In this document: piece after piece, positions 62,501 through 64,000 of the stretch
Numbering within the stretch: position 1 is the first letter of the stretch
Layout: every line of letters starts with the position of its first letter
From: JAAUSY01 sp964526735
Lineage (GTDB): Bacteria; Chloroflexota; Chloroflexia; Chloroflexales; Chloroflexaceae
DNA: 64,000 nt
Direction of reading: 5' to 3'
NCBI GenBank assembly: GCA_964526735.1
Contig: CAZGLO010000002.1
Location: 1 to 64,000, forward strand
The notes under the pieces: generated by a model
The model's database searches: none
Seen by the model: the letters and a program-made list of their open reading frames with translations, nothing else
What the model was told of the DNA's origin: nothing
Program-made: the position numbers and the translations under genes

Positions 62501-62614
62501 GCCGGTCGTGCCGTGGATGAGGAAGAATGAGGCCTCTCCAAGCTCCTGGAAATCAATCGTTTGGCGGGCGGCGTAGGGGCCAAACCCCTCTATGGTGACG
62601 GTTATTGGGTTCAT
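59537..62614 (-). CDS. sbcC: SbcC, ATPase subunit of the SbcCD nuclease
   Basis: A 1025-residue Rad50-like protein. The N-terminal lobe MNPITVTIEGFGPYA has Walker A GTTGSGKST (35-43) and VVLPQGQFREFL, the Q-loop region typical of SbcC. Two long coiled-coil arms rich in Glu, Gln and Arg flank a zinc hook, AGQPCPVCGSREHP. The C-terminal lobe has the signature TLSGGESFQASLALALGLADVV and Walker B TIFIDEGFGSLDEESIE. With SbcD it cleaves hairpins and processes DNA ends. The start is ATG 62612-62614, 44 bases after the sbcD stop; that gap contains TTATTTGGC repeats. Confidence 0.95.
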   Translation of the reverse strand: MNPITVTIEGFGPYAARQTIDFQELGEASFFLIHGTTGSGKSTILDAICFALYGDTSGGERSAEQMRSQYAAPQTRTRVVFDFSLGREIYRVERLPKQRVPKKRGSGFTEQSSQATLWRRTECRAEDEEGDVVASGHGDVTKEIVAILGFESNQFRQVVVLPQGQFREFLTASSQERERILNVLFKTEKYARVEVLLKDAASQMSKQVEEQRKERDWRLKQAHVASVAELEALLVEQQHILAEQRRQEERLRQEEAQAEKRFADGKEIQRKLAERDAADEALQAVEDEQERINIDQEELTNAVHASALANDESILRDSQEALQQAQEAHQQAIAQYEEAVLALDDANAALEEEQQREEERAQAQKEVTRLEAMRERIAALESARAECEEAQHRYEQAQDEEQAAREHLESLTEQHKQHQEELDQQQQIAYQRASRHAHTNELDRALQAREQIEQYTQQYAKIEQQCEQTSLEIAAAKTRYQDARSAYERQQQAWIEGQAAVLARKLIAGQPCPVCGSREHPVPATAIDADLPTDETLEASRVAVEEREQALETARSELHRLESEKTSLEAKIQSYERDLGAHQETSLEALRRMHTEATQALDEAETAVQRVEVLKAEGEAEKHHLQAQEASAKEREQALQEAQRTLWSAKERLQERSQGIPAELQDEQALDTAIQRAIAYADSLEQALKQAQQAVSKAETDVARAEERRNSHQQAEMRAAEEADHAQTSFQEQLQAKGFVNEEQYQAAKRSKEDIFRLEERIQSFTQRLATAHDRRDRAHKEAEGLTPPDLTFLEEKRDAASEALEQAISENATSQNNVQVLTRWLKETQEIEEQIGDLDKQYTIVGTLAGIANGNNESKISFQRFVLATYLDRVLVTASERLRIMSNGRFQLKRAEESTDRRKAGGLDLEVYDVYTGQSRPTKTLSGGESFQASLALALGLADVVQSDAGGVHLETIFIDEGFGSLDEESIERAIKVLMGLQEGGRLVGIISHVAELQRRIQTRLEVTSSRTGSVATFNVPLAS

Positions 62615-62658
62615 CTCCGCTCTTTGTCCCCTTATTTGGCTTATTTGGCTTATTTGCC

Positions 62659-63831
62659 TTATTGATGGCGTGTATCGTGGTCATCCTGCTCCAACAACGC
62701 TGCTAACACCTGCTGCTCCTCCTCCGACAGCGTTTGCCCCGTCATCTCCAGGAAAAACCGCCCAAAGAGGTCGTCAACGCGGGCGGTTGTGGGGTCGATA
62801 GCGGTGTCGTCGCCCGACGACGCGGCGTTATCACCAGCGACATGCCCAAACCCCCGTAACCCCGGCTGCTCGATGTGTAAGATGTTTTCGTACACCTCCC
62901 GCAGCCGCGCCATCGCATCTATCACCGGCACGGTGTCGTCAAGCGTCACCTGCAACAGGTCATCCTTTGACAACCGCATTGACAACTCGTTCAGCAGGTG
63001 CTCAAAACTGCCCCGCACCCGGCATACATCGCGGCGCGGCGTCAGCGGAAGCTGCTGCACCGTACACGCCCCCGCCCCGTCCATCTCAACCAGCGTCACC
63101 GATTTCTCGTGGGTGGCCTCCGAAAAGGAGTATTTGAGCAGCGACCCCGCATAGCGCACATGCTCCGCCCCCGCACGCTGCGGACGATGCAAATGCCCCA
63201 ATGCCATATAGTCAAACCCCGCCAGCAGTGAAGCATCGACCATATCAGCCCCGCCCACCGCCAAGGGCCGTTCGGACTCGCTCTCCTCCCCGCCCACCAC
63301 AAAGAGATGCGCCACCCCCACCGACCGCGTGTTGCGCGGGTGATGCCGCTCTATCTCGCTGCGCCACCACGCCACCCCATCCTGATGCGTTTTGAGCGTC
63401 TTGTCGCCCAGCTTCGAGCGGAAGACCGGCGGCTCGGTGTAGGGCAGCGGGTAGATGGCCACCCGCCCATAGCGGTCTTCGCGTATCAGCGGCTCCACAC
63501 ACCGCTGCAGATGACCATATATATACACACCACGCTCTTGCATCAGCCGCGACCCGTAGGTCACCCAGTGCGGGCCGTCGTGGTTGCCCGCTATCGCCAC
63601 CACCGCCACCTGCGCCTCCGCCAACCGCGTTAGCGTCTCATCCAGCAGCGTGATCGCCTCGCCCGGCGGCTGCGTCCGGTCGTAGACATCCCCCGCTATC
63701 AGCACCACATCCGGCCGCTCGGCGCGCACTAACGCCTGTAGCTCCCCCAAGATGTGCGCTTGGTCTTCAATCAGTTTTGTGTTGTGCAGTTGGCGGCCAA
63801 GATGCCAGTCGGCTGTGTGCAAAATACGCAT
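62659..63831 (-). CDS. sbcD: SbcD, nuclease subunit of the SbcCD complex
   Basis: A 390-residue Mre11-like metallophosphoesterase. The motifs are in order: HTADWHLGR, IAGDVYDRTQPP, AIAGNHDGPHW, and GFDYMALGHLHRPQ, the metal-binding aspartates and histidines of the family. A capping domain follows (VQQLPLTPRRDVCRVRGSFEHLL). The start ATG 63829-63831 is preceded by a purine-rich GGAAGGAG, very close. It is the first gene of the sbcDC operon. An Asp-rich insert near 338-350 is not conserved. Confidence 0.94.
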   Translation of the reverse strand: MRILHTADWHLGRQLHNTKLIEDQAHILGELQALVRAERPDVVLIAGDVYDRTQPPGEAITLLDETLTRLAEAQVAVVAIAGNHDGPHWVTYGSRLMQERGVYIYGHLQRCVEPLIREDRYGRVAIYPLPYTEPPVFRSKLGDKTLKTHQDGVAWWRSEIERHHPRNTRSVGVAHLFVVGGEESESERPLAVGGADMVDASLLAGFDYMALGHLHRPQRAGAEHVRYAGSLLKYSFSEATHEKSVTLVEMDGAGACTVQQLPLTPRRDVCRVRGSFEHLLNELSMRLSKDDLLQVTLDDTVPVIDAMARLREVYENILHIEQPGLRGFGHVAGDNAASSGDDTAIDPTTARVDDLFGRFFLEMTGQTLSEEEQQVLAALLEQDDHDTRHQ

Positions 63832-63850
63832 ACTCCTTCCTCTCTAGGCG

Positions 63851-64000
63851 CTATGATGCCCCGGCGGGCGGCAGCAGGAGGCGGTCTTTGATGCCCTGGC
63901 GGTCGGAGACGTAGGCGAGATCGAGGCGTTCGGCAAAAATATATTGCTTATATTGCATCACCTCTGTAAAATTTTCTGTATAGTTTGAGAATATATTCGT
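63851..64000 (-). CDS. 3' part of an unidentified minus-strand ORF
   Basis: A frame open from the window edge to TAG at 63851-63853 gives 49 residues, including YIFAERLDLAYVSDRQ and ending LLLPPAGAS. The outer 60 bases are markedly more AT-rich than the rest, and a short ORF starting at ATG 63956-63958 is an alternative. No family recognised. Confidence 0.35.
   Translation of the reverse strand, partial: TNIFSNYTENFTEVMQYKQYIFAERLDLAYVSDRQGIKDRLLLPPAGAS

Overview
The window is a 64-kb piece of a bacterial chromosome, most likely from Chloroflexota. That is an inference from gene content and style: a vWA/WD40 conflict cassette, a four-gene TerD array, a CHAT-NACHT protein, very long PAS-domain kinases, Pro/Thr-rich linkers of the PTATP type, and a MutL-like/DUF6754-like membrane cluster. 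Base composition is moderately GC-rich. No rRNA, tRNA, CRISPR array or intact insertion sequence was seen. A 100-base run of N (31629-31728) is an assembly gap inside a repeat.

Layout. 1-4513 (+): the end of an unknown gene, a vWA-like/seven-bladed WD40 protein and a partner, resembling a MoxR-vWA-beta-propeller system whose ATPase would lie off the left edge. 4540-6488 (-): cobT-cobS of cobalamin nucleotide-loop assembly. 6500-9080: two decayed IS200/IS605-family elements flanking a GT4 glycosyltransferase and a PhnP-like MBL-fold hydrolase. 9226-16637 (-): a phosphorelay operon with a hybrid kinase carrying REC and Hpt, a seven-PAS kinase and a response regulator. 17100-20577 (+): four TerD-family genes, one fused to a TerF-like vWA domain. 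20696-25519 (-): a secreted three-repeat protein and a PAS/GAF/GGDEF diguanylate cyclase.

25890-34855 (-): a six-gene cluster of DUF6754-like membrane protein, polytopic membrane protein, a giant acidic repeat protein built on P-x-W-L motifs with one membrane span, a second polytopic protein, a MutL-family ASKHA ATPase and a FeoA-domain protein. No function is known for this set, and it is the best candidate here for an undescribed membrane complex. 35153-42597 (+): an NrtR-type regulator with an excellent promoter and palindromic operator, then NAD synthetase, a nicotinamidase-like enzyme and, 35 bases further, a CHAT-NACHT protein whose Walker A lysine is replaced by glutamine. 42618-45000: a small membrane ORF, a histidine phosphatase and an AAA ATPase.

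45176-55441 (+): hflX (apparently with a non-AUG start), recN, an O-antigen ligase/TPR protein, a WecA-type transferase, YbjQ and two tandem WecG/TagA transferases, the last five being a surface-glycan operon. 55799-56976: a five-cysteine 70-residue peptide gene and a CBS-pair protein. 57074-59506 (-): a GT-C-like membrane protein and a DMT-type transporter. 59537-63831 (-): sbcD-sbcC. The window ends in the 3' end of one more minus-strand ORF.

Taken together, the region combines envelope glycan synthesis, DNA repair (RecN, SbcCD), signalling and several modules of the kind associated with stress and biological conflict (vWA-propeller, TerD, CHAT-NACHT). The NAD genes may be transcribed together with the CHAT-NACHT gene under NrtR.
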